From: Methylovorus mays
GTDB lineage: Bacteria > Pseudomonadota > Gammaproteobacteria > Burkholderiales > Methylophilaceae
Direction of reading: 5' to 3'
Assembly (NCBI RefSeq): GCF_020531915.1
Contig: NZ_JAJAVG010000001.1
Coordinates: forward strand, 1 to 64,000
DNA length: 64,000 nt
In this document: one piece after another, positions 9,287-18,717 of the stretch
Numbering within the stretch: the stretch's first letter is position 1
How the letters are laid out: each line of letters opens with the position of its first letter
The notes under the pieces: generated by a model
The model's input: only the letters and a program-made list of their open reading frames with translations
Database searches by the model: none
What the model was told of the DNA's origin: nothing
Translations under genes and position numbers: made by a program

Positions 9287-9796
9287 ATGCGATATTTTCT
9301 GTCTGCCAGCCTGGCAGCCATCTTGTTTGCCAGCAGCCTGGCCCAGGCCGAAAGCGGCACTGCGCTCAAAAATGATACCTTGCGCAAGGAACCCTATAAC
9401 GATGCAAAAACCAGCGGCCAGCTGAAGCGTGGCGACAAGGTCGATATCGTCAGGAAACAAGGCGCCTGGCTACAGGTCAAATCCGCGAAAACCTCGGGCT
9501 GGGTGCGGCTGCTGTCGGTCAGACGTGCCGCCAGCACTGGCAATCAGGCCGCTGGCGTTCTGAGCGTCGCCAGTGGACGTGCAGGCACTGGCCAGGTCGT
9601 CGCCACCACCGGCGTGCGTGGCTTGACGGAAGATGAACTGAAACAGGCTCAATTCAGCGAGCCCGAAACCAAGCTGCTGGAAAGCTACAGCGTATCGGCA
9701 GCCGATGGCGCGCAGTATGCCAAAGCGGGCGGCCTCAAGCCCATCAAGCTGGGTTACTTGCCCAAGCCCGTGGCAACGCAGGGAGAAAATCCATGA
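9287..9796 (+). CDS. Exported SH3-domain protein
   Basis: A 169-residue protein with a signal peptide (MRYFLSASLAAILFASSLAQA) and a bacterial SH3 domain (about residues 25-75: LRKEPYNDAKTSGQLKRGD, then GAWLQVKSAKTSGWVRLLSV). These domains in the periplasm usually bind cell-wall peptides. The rest has no recognised domain. It overlaps the next gene by 4 bases (ATGA). The link to a CHASE2 protein and a peptidase suggests an envelope-sensing or maintenance role, which is inference. Confidence 0.8.
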   Translation: MRYFLSASLAAILFASSLAQAESGTALKNDTLRKEPYNDAKTSGQLKRGDKVDIVRKQGAWLQVKSAKTSGWVRLLSVRRAASTGNQAAGVLSVASGRAGTGQVVATTGVRGLTEDELKQAQFSEPETKLLESYSVSAADGAQYAKAGGLKPIKLGYLPKPVATQGENP

Positions 9797-10698
9797 AAAA
9801 AACTGCATGGGCATGCCTCTTTGCCTCGCTCTTGAGTTTGCCACCTCAGGCGATGGCGTTTGACCTAGGCGGAGCATTGAAAGATGCCGTCGAAAAAAAT
9901 GCGGGCGACCTGATCAACGACAAGAACTCGAACGACGCTGATGCAACGCAAGCCAAGCCGGAAGGCAATAGCCTCGCCAACATCAATTGGAAAAGCCCCT
10001 CCAAGGAAGACGAAATCAAACTCGGGCGTGAAATTGCAGGCAATCTTCTAGGCGCCGCCCCCTTGGTAAAAAACCCGGCTCTTCAACAATACGTCAACCG
10101 CGTGGGCCGCTGGGTCGCCAGCCAGAGTGAGCGTAGCGATCTGCCATGGCACTTTGGCGTGATTGATAGCGACGACATCAATGCCTTTGCCGCGCCCGGC
10201 GGCTATGTGTTGATTACCAAAGGCTTGTATAAACGGCTGCACAACGAAGCTGAACTGGCTGGCGTGCTGGGCCATGAAATAGCCCACATCGTGCAAAAGC
10301 ATCAGCTCAAGGTGCTGCAAAAACAGCAATTGCTCAGCCTGGGAGCTGGCCTGCTCAGTGGCAAGGTCGCCAAAGGCAACCTTGCCATTGAAAAAGTCAT
10401 CGGAAGTGGCGCCGAGATCAGCGCACGCAGCCTGGATAAAGATGCCGAATACGAAGCTGACCGTATGGGCCTGATTTTGGCGGCACGCGCTGGTTATGAT
10501 CCTTATGGCTTGCCAGAGGTATTGAGCGATCTGGCAGATATCAGCAGCAATGATGGCAGTATCGCCTTGCTGTTCAAGACGCACCCCGCCCCGGGCGAGC
10601 GCTTGTCAGCCTTGGCGGAAGCAACCAGCAATACCGCGATCAGCCTGCCTGAGGGTAAGGCGGTAAAAAATCGGTTTTACAAGCTGGAAGACAAATAA
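9793..10698 (+). CDS. Periplasmic M48-family zinc metallopeptidase
   Basis: A 301-residue protein with a signal peptide ending AMA and an M48 peptidase domain. The zinc motif HEIAH gives His161 and His165 with Glu162 as catalyst, and EYEADRMG supplies Glu221 as the third ligand. APGGYVLITKGLY upstream is also typical. It lacks the TPR domain of BepA and is closer in size to LoiP/YcaL. The family degrades misfolded envelope proteins. There is no lipobox cysteine at the signal cleavage site. A strong bidirectional terminator follows immediately. Confidence 0.86.
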   Translation: MKKTAWACLFASLLSLPPQAMAFDLGGALKDAVEKNAGDLINDKNSNDADATQAKPEGNSLANINWKSPSKEDEIKLGREIAGNLLGAAPLVKNPALQQYVNRVGRWVASQSERSDLPWHFGVIDSDDINAFAAPGGYVLITKGLYKRLHNEAELAGVLGHEIAHIVQKHQLKVLQKQQLLSLGAGLLSGKVAKGNLAIEKVIGSGAEISARSLDKDAEYEADRMGLILAARAGYDPYGLPEVLSDLADISSNDGSIALLFKTHPAPGERLSALAEATSNTAISLPEGKAVKNRFYKLEDK

Positions 10699-10699
10699 A

Positions 10700-10732
10700 A
10701 AAAGACACTGCACGCTCATGCAGTGTCTTTTT
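10700..10732. terminator. Bidirectional rho-independent terminator
   Basis: Stem AAAGACACTGCA (10701-10712) pairs with TGCAGTGTCTTT (10719-10730) around a 6-base loop, with A-run and T-run on the two sides. It serves the M48 gene on the plus strand and the RTX gene on the minus strand. Confidence 0.85.
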
Positions 10733-10750
10733 AAATGGATAACTGACTTT

Positions 10751-12571
10751 CTAGACTACGACGAAATCGCTTGCGCTCAAGTCACCCACCAGGTCTTCCA
10801 GCACGGCGAACTTGATGGCCGCTTTCGCTGTTCCGCTGCCATCCGCGTCATAAAACAGTTCGCCAGTCGTACTGTTGAACAGCAAGTAGTCATTGGTGTC
10901 GAGTGCAGCAGGCGCACTCCCTGCTGTTGCAGCATCTGATACCAGATTGGTACTGCCAACAGCGCCTTGCGCACTGAACTTGGTGAAGATACTTTTCGAT
11001 AAGGCGATCATGTCTGAACCCGCCTCAAAATCATGAATGGTATCCACATTGGTCGTCGCCAATGCAGCATCAAACATGAAAATATCCGCCCCAGTCCCCC
11101 CTGTAAGCTCATCACTGCCGGTCCCACCATTAAGTACATCATGCCCACCGCCGCCAAACAGCAGATCGTTGCCGCCCATGCCCTTCAGGGTATTGTAGGC
11201 ATCGTTGCCCACAATAATGTTAGAGCTGGCATTGCCCGTCACATAGATGGCCCCTTGTTGCATGATCACCTCTTCTACATTGCTGAACAGGGATTTGATA
11301 TCGGCACTGGTGTAAATAACATCGAACTCACTACTGGCGGTGGATGTGGATGTTTCAACCACTTTATCCAGGGTGCTATCAATATAATAAACGTCACGCC
11401 CCAGACCACCGGTCATGACATCTGCACCCGTGCCACCATCAAGAGTATCGTCGCCCAGCCCGCCTGAGAGAGTGTTGTTAAGCTCGTTGCCGGTAATTTC
11501 ATTATCGCTGTTGTTACCGGTGGCTGATTTTGCGGTACTTCCGGTAGCCAGGGTGATGTTTTCCAACGTCGCCTTAAGGCTGGTGACATTGTAGGAGGCA
11601 ATCATGGTATCCGTGCCACCATTTTCGTATTCAATAATATTGTCGGCAGACTTATCCACGATATAGACATCATTCCCGTCACCACCATACAAGGTATCGG
11701 TACCTTCGCCACCATTCAGGGTGTCATGCCCATCCCGTCCAATCAGGAAGTCATCGCCAGCGTCACCTGTAACGCTGTCGTTGGCCGCAGTACCCAGCAG
11801 GTAGTCATCATCCTCCCCGCCCGCCAATGTAAACTGCACCGCGTTAGTTGGCGTGACATGCAAGGTATATTGATTATCGATGAACGATCCGGCCGACTCG
11901 ATGGAAATATAGTAGGTTCCGGCAACGGGTACGGAAAAATCAAACGACAGGTCGGCGCTGATTTCAAACGAAGACTGCAGGCTCTGCGTGCTATCCCACA
12001 AGGTGATCTTGTATAACTCACCTGTATCGGCCGTTGCGCCGTCGGCGATATTGAATGCCAGGGTATAAGTGCCCGTATCTGACAGCTCGATTTTATAGTA
12101 GTCCTCGTCACTACTTGAGGACAGGGCTCCCAACACGCCCTGCATAGGACTGGTCCCAGGAAGGAATTCGGAGGCCGTGGCAAAATCCCCATTGCTCTCG
12201 ACTTCACCCGCAATGGCATCCGCCTCGACCGATTTAACCGTCAGGTCATACACATCGCTGGCGTAGGAAGCGCCCGCCTGGATCAGAATGAAGTAATCCC
12301 CTGCCTGGGCGCTCCAGGTCAAGTCACTCAAGCCACTGGTGGAAGCACTGGAAAATACCGTATTGCTGGCAGCGGCATCGCTGTATACGGTAATGGTAAA
12401 GTTGCTGCTGGCCCCGGAAAACTTGAGGTTCAACAGGGTAGATTCGGTAACGGTAAACTTGAAGAAATCCTGATCAGTTTCTGAACTAAGCTGCCCCTGC
12501 ATCTTCACGCCAAAAATGCCCTGCGTCGCCTCAGCTCCCGTATCGTTAGACTCAAACTCGACATTCGCCAT
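10751..12571 (-). CDS. Secreted RTX (haemolysin-type calcium-binding) protein with pre-peptidase C-terminal domains
   Basis: A 606-residue acidic, Gly/Asp/Asn/Thr-rich protein without cysteine or N-terminal signal peptide. Two PPC-like beta domains fill about residues 5-110 and 120-240. RTX nonapeptide repeats follow in three blocks (for example NDSVTGDAGDDFLIGRDG, GGLGDDTLDGGTGADVM, GGTGSDELTGGTGADIF), which bind calcium outside the cell. The C-terminus ends SASDFVVV, the kind of hydrophobic tail used as a type I secretion signal. No ABC/MFP/OMP secretion genes are nearby, so export must rely on a system elsewhere. No catalytic domain is visible; adhesion or surface-layer roles are possible. 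Confidence 0.82.
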   Translation of the reverse strand: MANVEFESNDTGAEATQGIFGVKMQGQLSSETDQDFFKFTVTESTLLNLKFSGASSNFTITVYSDAAASNTVFSSASTSGLSDLTWSAQAGDYFILIQAGASYASDVYDLTVKSVEADAIAGEVESNGDFATASEFLPGTSPMQGVLGALSSSSDEDYYKIELSDTGTYTLAFNIADGATADTGELYKITLWDSTQSLQSSFEISADLSFDFSVPVAGTYYISIESAGSFIDNQYTLHVTPTNAVQFTLAGGEDDDYLLGTAANDSVTGDAGDDFLIGRDGHDTLNGGEGTDTLYGGDGNDVYIVDKSADNIIEYENGGTDTMIASYNVTSLKATLENITLATGSTAKSATGNNSDNEITGNELNNTLSGGLGDDTLDGGTGADVMTGGLGRDVYYIDSTLDKVVETSTSTASSEFDVIYTSADIKSLFSNVEEVIMQQGAIYVTGNASSNIIVGNDAYNTLKGMGGNDLLFGGGGHDVLNGGTGSDELTGGTGADIFMFDAALATTNVDTIHDFEAGSDMIALSKSIFTKFSAQGAVGSTNLVSDAATAGSAPAALDTNDYLLFNSTTGELFYDADGSGTAKAAIKFAVLEDLVGDLSASDFVVV

Positions 12572-12688
12572 GCACCACCCCCCTTTTTTAGAATTGAAGA
12601 AACCACCCGCCTTGCGAACTGCTTAAAGGCATACCTGCAATCGTAAACTTTAGTAAAGGTGTTGTCAGAGACTTAATGCTAAAAAACA

Positions 12689-12714
12689 AAAAAGGCAGCC
12701 TGAGCTGCCTTTTT
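12689..12714 (-). terminator. Rho-independent terminator of typA
   Basis: Stem GGCAGC (12694-12699) and GCTGCC (12704-12709) with a 4-base loop, flanked by AAAAA and TTTTT. It lies 30 bases past the typA stop in the minus direction and is symmetric enough to act both ways. Confidence 0.85.
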
Positions 12715-12743
12715 ATGTCACTTATTTCAGGAAATATTCCCGA

Positions 12744-14552
12744 TTAGTCCTTGGATGCGCGCTTACGCTCATGCTCTTGCAGGTAACGCTTGCGGATACG
12801 GATGGATTTCGGTGTCAATTCGACCAGTTCATCATCATCGATAAACTCCACGGCGGACTCCAGCGTCAACTGCACGGCAGGCACCAGGCGCACGGCTTCG
12901 TCAGTACCAGAAGCACGCACGTTGGTCAGTTGCTTGCCCTTGATCGGGTTAACCACCAGATCGTTATCACGGCTGTGGATACCAATCACCATACCTTCAT
13001 ACAAACGATCACCTGGTACGGAGAACATACGGCCACGGTCTTGCAGCTTCCACAATGCGTAGGCAACGGCTTCGCCCTGCTCGGAAGAAATCAGCACGCC
13101 ATTGCGACGACCTGGCATGTCGGCTTTTACCGGTGCGTATTCATCAAAAATGTGCGCCATCAGACCAGTACCACGGGTCAGGGTCAGGAACTCGCTCTGG
13201 AAGCCGATCAGGCCACGTGCGGGGATCTTGTATTCCAGACGGGTACGGCCATTGCCATCCGATTCCATGTTTTGCAGCTCGCCACGACGACGGCCCAGTT
13301 CTTCCATCACGGCGCCCTGGGTATCATCTTCCAGGTCCACGGTCAGAATTTCATAAGGCTCACACTTCTGGCCGTCGATTTCACGGTACACCACGCGTGG
13401 CTTACCTACGGCGATTTCAAAACCTTCACGGCGCATGTTTTCCAGCAGAATGGTCAGGTGCAACTCACCACGACCGGAAACGCGGAAGACATCAGCATCG
13501 GCAGTATCTTCAACGCGCAGGGCTACGTTAACCAGCAGTTCCTTGGTCAGGCGGTCACGAATCTGGCGGCTGGTAATGAATTTGCCTTCTGTACCGGCCA
13601 GTGGGGAGGAGTTCACCATGAAGTCCATGGTCAGGGTAGGCTCGTCCACACCCAGGATCGGCAGGCCAACTGGCTTTTCGCGGTCAGCAATGGTTACACC
13701 GATACCGATTTCTTCAATACCGGAAATAATCACGATGTCGCCAGCTTCGGCTTCTTCGACTGGCACACGCTCAAGGCCGCGGAACCCCAACACCTGATTG
13801 ATGCGGCCCTGGCCAGTTTGGGTATCACCATTCATGACGACAACCACTTGGCCTGGCTTGATGCGGCCATTCAGAATACGGCCCACACCCAGACGACCGG
13901 TATAGCTGGAGTAATCCAGCGCAGAAATCTGCAATTGCAGAGGCGCGTTGCTATCGCCTTGTGGCGGTTGTACGTGGCTCAGGATGGTTTCGAACAGCGG
14001 ACGCATATTGTCCGACTCGTTCTTGAGGTCCAGCGTGGCAAAGCCATTCAGGGCGGAAGCATAAACCACGGGGAAATCCAGCTGTTCATCCGTCGCACCC
14101 AGATTGGCAAACAGATCAAAGGTCTGGTTGATCACCCAGTCAGTACGTGCGCCTGGGCGGTCAACCTTATTAATGACCACGATAGGACGCAGACCCAGGG
14201 CAAGTGCCTTCTTGGTCACGAAGCGGGTTTGCGGCATGGGGCCTTCCACCGCGTCAACCAGCAGCACCACACCATCCACCATACCGAGAACGCGCTCAAC
14301 TTCGCCGCCGAAGTCGGCGTGCCCTGGCGTATCCACGATATTGATGTGGGTGCCTTCATAGTTAACAGCGGTGTTCTTGGCAAGAATGGTAATGCCGCGC
14401 TCTTTTTCCAGATCATTGGAATCCATCACGCGTTCAGATACCTGCTGATGCGATGCAAAGGTGCCTGCTTGCTGCAGGAGCTTGTCCACCATAGTGGTTT
14501 TGCCATGGTCAACGTGAGCGATGATGGCGATATTACGAAGATTGCGCGACAT
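12744..14552 (-). CDS. typA: Ribosome-associated translational GTPase TypA/BipA
   Basis: A 602-residue translational GTPase. The G1 motif AHVDHGKTT is at residues 12-20, switch II is [16 protein letters not shown], and NKVDRPGAR is the G4 element. The C-terminal half carries the BipA-specific domain ([28 protein letters not shown]). It acts in 50S subunit assembly and stress or low-temperature growth. Length is normal for the family. It is a single-gene unit between a terminator and the divergent helicase promoter. Confidence 0.96.
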   Translation of the reverse strand: MSRNLRNIAIIAHVDHGKTTMVDKLLQQAGTFASHQQVSERVMDSNDLEKERGITILAKNTAVNYEGTHINIVDTPGHADFGGEVERVLGMVDGVVLLVDAVEGPMPQTRFVTKKALALGLRPIVVINKVDRPGARTDWVINQTFDLFANLGATDEQLDFPVVYASALNGFATLDLKNESDNMRPLFETILSHVQPPQGDSNAPLQLQISALDYSSYTGRLGVGRILNGRIKPGQVVVVMNGDTQTGQGRINQVLGFRGLERVPVEEAEAGDIVIISGIEEIGIGVTIADREKPVGLPILGVDEPTLTMDFMVNSSPLAGTEGKFITSRQIRDRLTKELLVNVALRVEDTADADVFRVSGRGELHLTILLENMRREGFEIAVGKPRVVYREIDGQKCEPYEILTVDLEDDTQGAVMEELGRRRGELQNMESDGNGRTRLEYKIPARGLIGFQSEFLTLTRGTGLMAHIFDEYAPVKADMPGRRNGVLISSEQGEAVAYALWKLQDRGRMFSVPGDRLYEGMVIGIHSRDNDLVVNPIKGKQLTNVRASGTDEAVRLVPAVQLTLESAVEFIDDDELVELTPKSIRIRKRYLQEHERKRASKD

Positions 14553-14895
14553 GTGTTTTGAGCCAGTCCATTAGAAAGGGCGCGATTTTAACACAAAAGC
14601 TTTGACAAACTGATGACTATCTATATACTTCGGCCTTCGATGAATTTGTAGCGTAGCCCTCAAAAGCCTGTTCTGCAAATATTTCGGTAATTCATCGCCC
14701 TAGCCCTCTCGAAGCCCATTGCTGTATTTGCGGCTCTCCAGTTTTTTACCGGTTAGTGGCTATGCCCGTGCGCCGGTAGAAATACACCTCCAAAATTTAG
14801 TGTATTGCGCCTAACGTTGCTGACAACTTCTGTTGTGTAGCTGATTGCGTCCTGCTTGCGCCCTTTGTTTTAGTAATTCACCTTAAGGGAAAATT
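14553..14895. other. typA-rhlE intergenic region with long helicase leader
   Basis: About 340 bases without a gene. It holds the plus-strand promoter at 14602-14629 and then a leader of about 260 bases before the helicase GTG at 14896. Inverted repeats in the leader include CGATGAATT (14638-14646) with AATTCATCG (14689-14697), just after the expected transcription start, and a shorter TACCGG/CCGGTA pair around 14748-14776. The typA promoter on the minus strand must overlap the same start region. Confidence 0.6.
14602..14629 (+). promoter_or_regulatory. Sigma-70-type promoter for the first DEAD-box helicase
   Basis: TTGACA at 14602-14607 and TATACT at 14624-14629 with a 16-base spacer. The -35 is a perfect match. 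Transcription should start near 14636, leaving an untranslated leader of about 260 bases. Confidence 0.65.
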
Positions 14896-16302
14896 GTGTC
14901 CGTAACTTTTGAAACTCTGAATCTGCATCCTTCCATCCTGCGTGCGCTGGAGGAAGCTGGCTATTCCACCCCGACTCCTATTCAGGCTCAGGCAATTCCT
15001 GAAGTCCTGGCTGGTCACGATCTGATGGCTTCTGCCCAGACCGGTACTGGCAAAACTGCAGCGTTCACGCTGCCAGCCCTGAACCTCCTGGCCGACATCC
15101 ATCCGTCCAAGAGCCGTGGCCCACGTATTCTGGTATTGACTCCAACCCGCGAACTGGCAGCCCAGGTTAATGATGCTGCCCGCAAATACGGCAAGTTCAT
15201 GCGTGCCCGTACCGTCAGCATCGTCGGTGGCATGCCTTACCCACTGCAAAACAAGCTGCTGTCGCAGCCTCTGGATATTCTGGTAGCCACTCCAGGCCGT
15301 CTGCTTGACCACATGGAACGCGGCCGCATTGATATGTCCCGTCTGCAAATGCTGATTCTGGATGAAGCGGATCGTATGCTGGACATGGGTTTCATGCCAG
15401 ATATCGAACGCATCAACGAAGCACTGCCACGCGAGCGTCAGACCCTGATGTTCTCGGCCACCTTTGAAGGCCCGATCGCCAACATCGCCAAAACGCTGCT
15501 GAAGGATCCGAAGGTCATCCAGATCGCCGCACAAAAAGAAAAGCACGCCAATATCGAACAGCGCCTGCACTTCGTGGACGACATGAACCACAAGAACAAG
15601 CTGCTGGAACATCTGCTGATTGCTCCTGATGTCAACCAGGCTATCGTTTTCACCTCCACCAAGCGTCACGCTGACCTGCTGGCTGAAGATCTGTATGCTG
15701 CGGGCCACAAGTCTGCCGCGCTGCATGGCGACATGACCCAGGGGGCGCGCAACCGCACGCTGACCAAGCTGCGTCACGGTGATGTACGCGTACTGGTCGC
15801 CACCGATGTAGCCGCACGTGGTATTGACGTACAAGGCATTACCCACGTGATCAATTACGATCTGCCGAAGTTTGCCGAAGACTACGTCCACCGTATTGGC
15901 CGTACTGGCCGCGCTGGCAACACCGGTGTCGCCGTTTCTTTCGCTTCGCATGCAGACCGTCATCAATTACGCAAAATTGAGCAATATACTGGTCAACGCA
16001 TTGAGATCACGGTGATCGAAGGTTTTGAACCCAAGCGTCCAGCCCCTCGTACTGATGACCGTGGCAACAGTGGTCGTCCACGCAGCGGCAATCCTGGCAG
16101 CAAGAGCGGCTTCAAGCCACGCGGCCAGGGTGGCTATGCTGGCAACAACCCACGCTCGGCTTCCGGCGCAGGCAATTCCGAAGGCAATCGTGGTTTTGGT
16201 GGCCGTAGCGAAGGTAATCGCAGCGAAGGCAACCGTGGCAATGACAAGTTTGGCGGCCAGAAGCGTACTGATGCGCCTCGCCGTCCACGCAATTTTGCGT
16301 AA
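14896..16302 (+). CDS. rhlE: DEAD-box ATP-dependent RNA helicase (RhlE type)
   Basis: A 468-residue helicase. Motifs in order are the Q motif ([14 protein letters not shown]), I (AQTGTGKT), Ia (PTRELA), II (DEAD), III (SAT), and the C-domain motifs [10 protein letters not shown] and HRIGRTGR. A low-complexity tail (about 375-468) is rich in Gly, Arg, Asn and Ser, the usual RNA-binding extension of RhlE proteins. The start is GTG 14896 with TAAGGGA at 14883-14889. RhlE helicases act in ribosome maturation and RNA turnover, often at low temperature. The long leader suggests post-transcriptional control. The second helicase follows after 38 bases. Confidence 0.93.
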   Translation: MSVTFETLNLHPSILRALEEAGYSTPTPIQAQAIPEVLAGHDLMASAQTGTGKTAAFTLPALNLLADIHPSKSRGPRILVLTPTRELAAQVNDAARKYGKFMRARTVSIVGGMPYPLQNKLLSQPLDILVATPGRLLDHMERGRIDMSRLQMLILDEADRMLDMGFMPDIERINEALPRERQTLMFSATFEGPIANIAKTLLKDPKVIQIAAQKEKHANIEQRLHFVDDMNHKNKLLEHLLIAPDVNQAIVFTSTKRHADLLAEDLYAAGHKSAALHGDMTQGARNRTLTKLRHGDVRVLVATDVAARGIDVQGITHVINYDLPKFAEDYVHRIGRTGRAGNTGVAVSFASHADRHQLRKIEQYTGQRIEITVIEGFEPKRPAPRTDDRGNSGRPRSGNPGSKSGFKPRGQGGYAGNNPRSASGAGNSEGNRGFGGRSEGNRSEGNRGNDKFGGQKRTDAPRRPRNFA

Positions 16303-16340
16303 AATGCCCTGTTAACCAACAATAAAGCCCATAGACTACA

Positions 16341-17720
16341 TTGAGTACAGAAAACATTCGTTTCGCAGACCTGGGGTTGGCGCCTGAAATTCTCAAGGCG
16401 CTGGAAGAATTTGGCTACACTGTGCCCACGCCGATTCAGGCGCAGGCCATTCCCGTCGTGCTACAAGGGCACGACCTGATGGCCGGTGCCCAGACCGGTA
16501 CTGGCAAGACAGCCGCTTTTTCACTCCCCTTGCTGCAAAAGCTATTGCCGCAGGCGAGCAGCAGTGCATCGCCAGCTCGCCATCCGGTGCGGGCGTTGAT
16601 TCTGACGCCTACACGGGAGCTCGCCATTCAGGTAGAGGAAAGCGTCAAGGTGTATGCCAAGCATACGGCCTTGCGTTCGCTGGTGGTATTCGGCGGCGTT
16701 GACATCAAGACGCAAACTCCCAGTCTGATGAAGGGTGTGGAAATTCTGGTAGCGACCCCTGGTCGCCTGCTGGATCATGTGGAACAGCGCACCGTGCAGC
16801 TCGGACAAGTGCAAATGCTGATTCTGGATGAAGCAGACCGTATGCTGGACATGGGCTTTATGCCTGACCTCAAGCGCATTCTGGCACTGCTGCCTAAAAA
16901 GCGGCAAAACCTGATGTTCTCGGCCACCTTCTCCAACGACATCAAAAAACTGTCTGAAGAGTTTCTGACCAACCCCAAGCTGATCGAAGTCGCTCGCAGC
17001 AATGCAGCGTCTGACAAAGTGACGCAAAAGGTCTATCAGCTCGACAAAGATGGCAAGGACAGCTTCCTGGCCAAGCTGCTGCTGGAAAGCAACAGCGAGC
17101 AAACCATCGTATTTACCAAAACCAAGCTGACGGCGAGCCGTCTGGCGCGGCAACTGGTACGCGAAGGCATTGCAGCAGATGCAATCCATGGCGACAAAAG
17201 TCAGCAGGAACGCATGCAGGCACTGGAAGCCTTCAAGCAGGGCAAGGTCACCACACTGGTAGCAACGGATGTTGCTGCACGGGGTCTGGATATTGACCAG
17301 CTGCCCATGGTGATCAACTTTGAACTGCCAAGCGCGCCAGAAGATTATGTGCATCGCATTGGCCGTACTGGCCGGGCTGGCGCTTCGGGCACAGCGATTT
17401 CGCTGGTATGCCCTGAAGAAGAAAAATATCTGAAGGAAATCGAAAAGCTGATCAAGCGCGAGATCCCGCGGGAAACGGCAGTGGTAGCAGAACGGCCTCG
17501 CGAGCGCGCAAGAGATGCCCGCGAGCCACGTGCCGAGTCGACAGATCGCAAGCCGTCAGCTCCGCGATCACCTGCCCCACGCAAAAATCAGGATCCCTGG
17601 TTTGACAAGCCCTATGAACCTTCCGGCAATGCCGAAGTTAAACAATCCATGGGCCTGGCACGCAACAAGCAGAAGAAAGAAGTGGCAGCACTGTTGGGCG
17701 GCTTGCTAAAGCGCGACTAG
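16341..17720 (+). CDS. Second DEAD-box ATP-dependent RNA helicase (RhlE type)
   Basis: A 459-residue paralogue of the preceding gene, with [31 protein letters not shown] and HRIGRTGR. The tail (about 370-459) is basic and Arg/Pro/Ala-rich rather than Gly-rich, and ends [15 protein letters not shown]. The start must be TTG at 16341: an in-frame TAG stands at 16332-16334, and the next in-frame ATG is about 50 codons in, inside the helicase core. No clear ribosome-binding site precedes it, so translation may be weak or coupled. The pair looks like a tandem duplication with diverged tails. Confidence 0.9.
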   Translation: MSTENIRFADLGLAPEILKALEEFGYTVPTPIQAQAIPVVLQGHDLMAGAQTGTGKTAAFSLPLLQKLLPQASSSASPARHPVRALILTPTRELAIQVEESVKVYAKHTALRSLVVFGGVDIKTQTPSLMKGVEILVATPGRLLDHVEQRTVQLGQVQMLILDEADRMLDMGFMPDLKRILALLPKKRQNLMFSATFSNDIKKLSEEFLTNPKLIEVARSNAASDKVTQKVYQLDKDGKDSFLAKLLLESNSEQTIVFTKTKLTASRLARQLVREGIAADAIHGDKSQQERMQALEAFKQGKVTTLVATDVAARGLDIDQLPMVINFELPSAPEDYVHRIGRTGRAGASGTAISLVCPEEEKYLKEIEKLIKREIPRETAVVAERPRERARDAREPRAESTDRKPSAPRSPAPRKNQDPWFDKPYEPSGNAEVKQSMGLARNKQKKEVAALLGGLLKRD

Positions 17721-17746
17721 CCTTTATAATCAGACCGTCTACTCAT

Positions 17747-17769
17747 AGGCCGCATTATGCGGCCTTTTT
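17747..17769 (+). terminator. Rho-independent terminator of the helicase pair
   Basis: AGGCCGCA (17747-17754) and TGCGGCCT (17758-17765) form an 8-base stem with a TTA loop, followed by T residues to 17769. Confidence 0.88.
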
Positions 17770-17833
17770 GTTGTAGAAAAATAAGGGTTAATACCTTCTA
17801 AAAACCAAATATCAGAGTCAGGGAGTTTTACAA

Positions 17834-18241
17834 GTGAATAAATTCACCATCGCCATCATGACGGCAGTAGCCTCGCTTGCGGGCTGCGCAACCATCACTC
17901 AAGGCACACAACAGGCCATTTCGTTCAAACTGGAACCCAAAGAAGCCATTTGCGACATCATGCGTGTTGGGGACGGCAAATTAGGCCGCGTCAGCGGTAC
18001 TTCAAATACCATTTTTGTCGGCAAAGATAAGGATGATATCGTGGTAACCTGCAACGCTGATGGGTATGAGCAATCCACAACCAAGGTCGTTTCGGGTGCC
18101 ACAGGCGCAGGCGTTACCGGCGTTTTGATTGATTTTGGTATTACCGACATGATCACGGGCGCCATGTATCGCTACCCTGAGGAAGTCACCATCGTTATGC
18201 AAAAGGTGAAAGCGGAACCTGTAGCAGCGGTTACGCCTTAA
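17834..18241 (+). CDS. Small putative lipoprotein
   Basis: A 135-residue protein starting at GTG 17834, with GGGAG at 17821-17825. The N-terminus MNKFTIAIMTAVASLAGC is a lipoprotein signal with a lipobox (LAGC, Cys at residue 18), so it should be acylated and membrane anchored. The mature part holds FVGKDKDDIVVTCNADGYEQS followed by a Gly/Val/Ala-rich stretch (SGATGAGVTGVLIDFGITD) that resembles a short hydrophobic hairpin. This layout recalls PEGA-like translocated lipoproteins, but no firm family is claimed. It sits alone between two terminators. Confidence 0.72.
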   Translation: MNKFTIAIMTAVASLAGCATITQGTQQAISFKLEPKEAICDIMRVGDGKLGRVSGTSNTIFVGKDKDDIVVTCNADGYEQSTTKVVSGATGAGVTGVLIDFGITDMITGAMYRYPEEVTIVMQKVKAEPVAAVTP

Positions 18242-18249
18242 ACTCTCGC

Positions 18250-18284
18250 ATCCGTCACGGCAGCCGACTGCTGACGTGACGGAT
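18250..18284. terminator. Hairpin between convergent genes
   Basis: ATCCGTCACG (18250-18259) pairs with CGTGACGGAT (18275-18284), with an inner GCAG/CTGC pairing. No T-run follows on either strand, so termination would be weak or factor-assisted. It lies between the lipoprotein and the globin genes. Confidence 0.5.
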
Positions 18285-18300
18285 ATTCAAGCTTGCAAGC

Positions 18301-18717
18301 TCAGTCAGGCTTATTCCGCATAAAATCGGCCACACCCCACAGCGCTTCTGCCAGTTTGCGCATGACCTCTTCTTCCACGCCAATATCATGCATGGCGCGT
18401 ACCATGCAGTACATCCACTGATCGCGCTGCTCTTCGCCAATCTCAAACGGCAGATGGCGACGACGCAGGAATGGATGACCATAGCGCTCGATATAAAGCT
18501 GCGGGCCACCCGTCCAGCCAGTGAGGAACATGAACAGCTTCTCACGTGCTTCCGTCAGATCTGCCGCGTGAATCGCGCGGAGATTGGCGGCTTTGGGATC
18601 GCTGTCCATCACATCGTAAAAACGCTCGACCAGCGCGCGAATCTGCTCAACCCCACCCAGCAACTCAAAGAAAGTGGCCTTGCTGCTGCCGGGCTCGCCT
18701 ATCTTGTCCAGCATCAT
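18301..18717 (-). CDS. Truncated haemoglobin, group II (GlbO-like)
   Basis: A 138-residue globin. Features of group II are the [18 protein letters not shown] stretch, [27 protein letters not shown] with the proximal histidine region, and [10 protein letters not shown] with the G8 tryptophan. Such globins bind oxygen with high affinity and may handle oxygen, NO or peroxide in the cytoplasm. Its ATG overlaps the purT stop by 4 bases, so the two are coupled. Confidence 0.88.
   Translation of the reverse strand: MMLDKIGEPGSSKATFFELLGGVEQIRALVERFYDVMDSDPKAANLRAIHAADLTEAREKLFMFLTGWTGGPQLYIERYGHPFLRRRHLPFEIGEEQRDQWMYCMVRAMHDIGVEEEVMRKLAEALWGVADFMRNKPD

Noticed and set aside
12771-14561. Long open frame antisense to typA (596 codons)
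   Set aside because: It mirrors typA codon structure; the protein has no domain and is rich in His, Gln and Thr, as shadow frames are.
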